Part shown: in pieces, positions 62,522 to 64,000 of the stretch
How the letters are laid out: each line of letters begins with the position of its first letter
Numbering within the stretch: position 1 is the first letter of the stretch
NCBI GenBank assembly: GCA_963750395.1
Contig: CAVVQM010000013.1
Coordinates: forward strand, 29,333 to 93,332
DNA: 64,000 bases
Reading direction: 5' to 3'
Source of the DNA: JADJPO01 sp963750395
GTDB lineage: Bacteria > Actinomycetota > Actinomycetes > Actinomycetales > Kineosporiaceae
The notes under the pieces: model-generated
Databases searched by the model: none
Told to the model about the DNA's origin: nothing
Seen by the model: the letters and a program-made list of their open reading frames with translations, nothing else
Position numbers and translations under genes: made by a program

Positions 62522-62906
62522 ATGATCACTGCAGTGCACACCTTGCTCTACGCCGAGGACCCGGACGCCGCCCGCGCCTTCTTCCGTGACGTTCTCGAAC
62601 TCCCCGGCACCGACACCGGCGGCGGCTGGCTGATCTTCAAGACCGGTCCGAGCGAACTGGGTGTGCATCCCAGTTGGTTGCGGATGCGAGGGCCAGGCCG
62701 GTTCCACCGATCAGCAGTTCGACGTCTCCCTGATGTGCGACGACCTTGACACGACGATGGCCGAGCTGGCCACGAGGGGTGCGGAGTTCGTCGGCGAGGT
62801 ACAGGAGGAGGGCTGGGGGATCACCGCTCGACTGAGAGTGCCCGGCAGCAGATCGCCGATCATGCTCTACCAGCCGAAGTACGACCCACCCGCCACCTCG
62901 CGGTAG
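62522..62906 (+). CDS. VOC-family protein, one frameshift
   Basis: ATG 62522: AVHTLLYAEDPDAARAFFRD, VLELPGTDTGGGWLIFKTG, then near 62690 the frame changes to FDVSLMCDDLDTTMAELATR and the end YQPKYDPPATSR at 62906. A single glyoxalase-like module of about 125 residues. May act in resistance or metabolism; nothing more can be said. Confidence 0.68.
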
Positions 62907-62997
62907 ATCGTCGGCCGCGACGTCTGTGCAGGTGATCGGTGGCCATAGGCGATGAGAGAACTGAGTGACGATCGCCCACGGGAGGGGACCCGGGTCG

Positions 62998-63957
62998 GTG
63001 GTACGTCTGGATCTGGAGCGGATCGCTGGGGCGGTCCCGCTTCATCGCCCCGGTGTTCCACGGGACGCCGCAGTACGAGTGCGAGCAGCTCGGAGCGGTC
63101 CTGGGGTGCGGATCGCCTTAGAAGTAGAGAGCCTGAACCCGGTCCGCTGTTTCAAGGGCCGGGGGACCGAAACCGTTCTGGCGCGCGTGGTCTGCGGGGA
63201 CCGGCCCCGCTCGGTGATCTGCGCCAGCGCGGGCAATCTGGGCCAGGCCCTTGCCTACAGTGGCAGGCGGCGCGGCGTCCCCTGCACGGTCGTGGCCTCG
63301 GCCGCGGCCAACCCGCTGAAGCTGCGGCGGATGGATGAGCTCGGGGCGACCGTTCACCTCGTGCACGGGGACATCGAGGTTGCCCGCCGGACGGCGCGCG
63401 ATCTCGCCGACCGGCACGGCCTCTACCTCGTGGAGGACAGCGAGAACCTCGATACCTGTGAGGGCGCCGCAACGATCGGGCTCGAACTCGTGACGGCGGC
63501 CGATCCCTTCGACACCGTGCTCATGGCCCTCGGTGGGGGGGCCATGACGACGGGCGTCGGCCACGTCGTCAAGTGTCTCGCCCCCCGCGACCGCGGTCGT
63601 CGGGGTGCAGCCGAAGGCGCGCCCGCGATGGCTCTGTCGTGGCGGGCAGGTCACGTCATCGAGACGGAGACCATCGACACGATCGCCGACGGCGTGGCGG
63701 GTCGCCACCCGATCCCGGAGGTGCTCGACGATCTGCTGGTCATCGCCGACGACATGATCCTGGTCGGGGAGGACACCATCCTGGCCGGGATGCGTCTTCT
63801 CTACGAGCACGCCGGGCTGGTCGTCGAGCCGTCGGCCGCCCTCGGCGTGGCTGCCGTGCTGGAGGACCGATCCCGCTTCGACGGGGCACACGTCGCCACG
63901 ATCGTATGCGGGGCAAACGTGACACCGGCTGACTTCCGGCGGTGGGTGCTCAAGTGA
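62998..63957 (+). CDS. PLP-dependent threonine/serine dehydratase-like enzyme
   Basis: Start at GTG 62998 (SD gggagggg; GTG 62965 possible). The frame holds LNPVRCFKGRG with the PLP Lys, ICASAGNLGQALAY (substrate loop), ALGGGAMTTGVGHVV (phosphate loop) and DDLLVIADDMILVGEDTI. Two internal stretches make sense only in other frames: FIAPVFHGTPQYECEQLGAV (about 63040-63110) and TAVVGVQPKA (about 63585-63620), so pairs of compensating base errors are likely. About 318 residues, single catalytic domain, no regulatory domain. Ends 43 bases before the window edge. Confidence 0.78.
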   Translation: MVRLDLERIAGAVPLHRPGVPRDAAVRVRAARSGPGVRIALEVESLNPVRCFKGRGTETVLARVVCGDRPRSVICASAGNLGQALAYSGRRRGVPCTVVASAAANPLKLRRMDELGATVHLVHGDIEVARRTARDLADRHGLYLVEDSENLDTCEGAATIGLELVTAADPFDTVLMALGGGAMTTGVGHVVKCLAPRDRGRRGAAEGAPAMALSWRAGHVIETETIDTIADGVAGRHPIPEVLDDLLVIADDMILVGEDTILAGMRLLYEHAGLVVEPSAALGVAAVLEDRSRFDGAHVATIVCGANVTPADFRRWVLK

Positions 63958-64000
63958 GCCGCGGCCTTCGGCTGCCCGTCAGCGCGCTGGGCGTCCGTCG

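Noticed and set aside
45667..64000. Second copy of the tRNA-Thr 3' end as an attachment site
   Set aside because: I looked for the T-arm and acceptor sequence downstream and found none, so no element boundary can be set.

Overview
The window is high-GC DNA from an actinomycete (Actinomycetota). The evidence is an MFS-thymidylate kinase fusion, a Lys-rich topoisomerase I tail, a CvnABCD conservon, mycothiol-dependent DinB-like enzymes, Lsr2, and leaderless promoters of the TAGNNT type. I cannot name the genus. The gene order topA - tmk - holB - TAP-type hydrolase - tRNA-Thr is a conserved actinobacterial backbone order.

Layout. 1-568: end of a BrnT-like toxin and its RHH antitoxin. 890-1176: tRNA-Glu, tRNA-Asp and tRNA-Phe on the minus strand. 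1339-9637: aldo/keto reductase, small zinc protease, FMN-type oxidase, a GAF-PAS-GGDEF-EAL protein, a 7TM-PAS-PP2C phosphatase and an unusual zinc-ribbon SDR. 10045-13798: FKBP lipoprotein and a large FAD/Fe-S oxidoreductase. 13812-17011 (minus): an orphan shikimate kinase followed by an A-T-TE synthetase. 17286-27806: two paralogous AglEFG-like sugar ABC systems, without ATPase genes, on either side of a GH36-like hydrolase and three small genes. 27897-34688: argG and a CvnABCD conservon. 35093-45519: topA, tmk, holB, a TadE-like protein, a tripeptidyl-aminopeptidase-like hydrolase and corA.

Accessory part. tRNA-Thr(CGT) at 45593 marks the switch to mobile and decayed DNA. It holds an excisionase-like and a replication-relaxation gene, overlapping as in an integrated actinobacterial element, a RelBE-type toxin-antitoxin pair, and truncated TetR, DUF1801 and IclR genes. 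Intact cargo comprises a LuxR regulator, flavohemoglobin, Lsr2, a DUF4231/SLATT membrane protein, an HxlR regulator divergent from a two-component flavin monooxygenase pair, and an MFS/ABC exporter cluster. A PLP enzyme closes the window.

Quality. Many genes need single-base corrections to restore one frame, including the essential topA and tmk. This pattern points to uncorrected sequencing indels rather than true pseudogenes. Coordinates of affected genes span the reconstructed gene, not one open frame. All family calls come from reading motifs; no database search was run.
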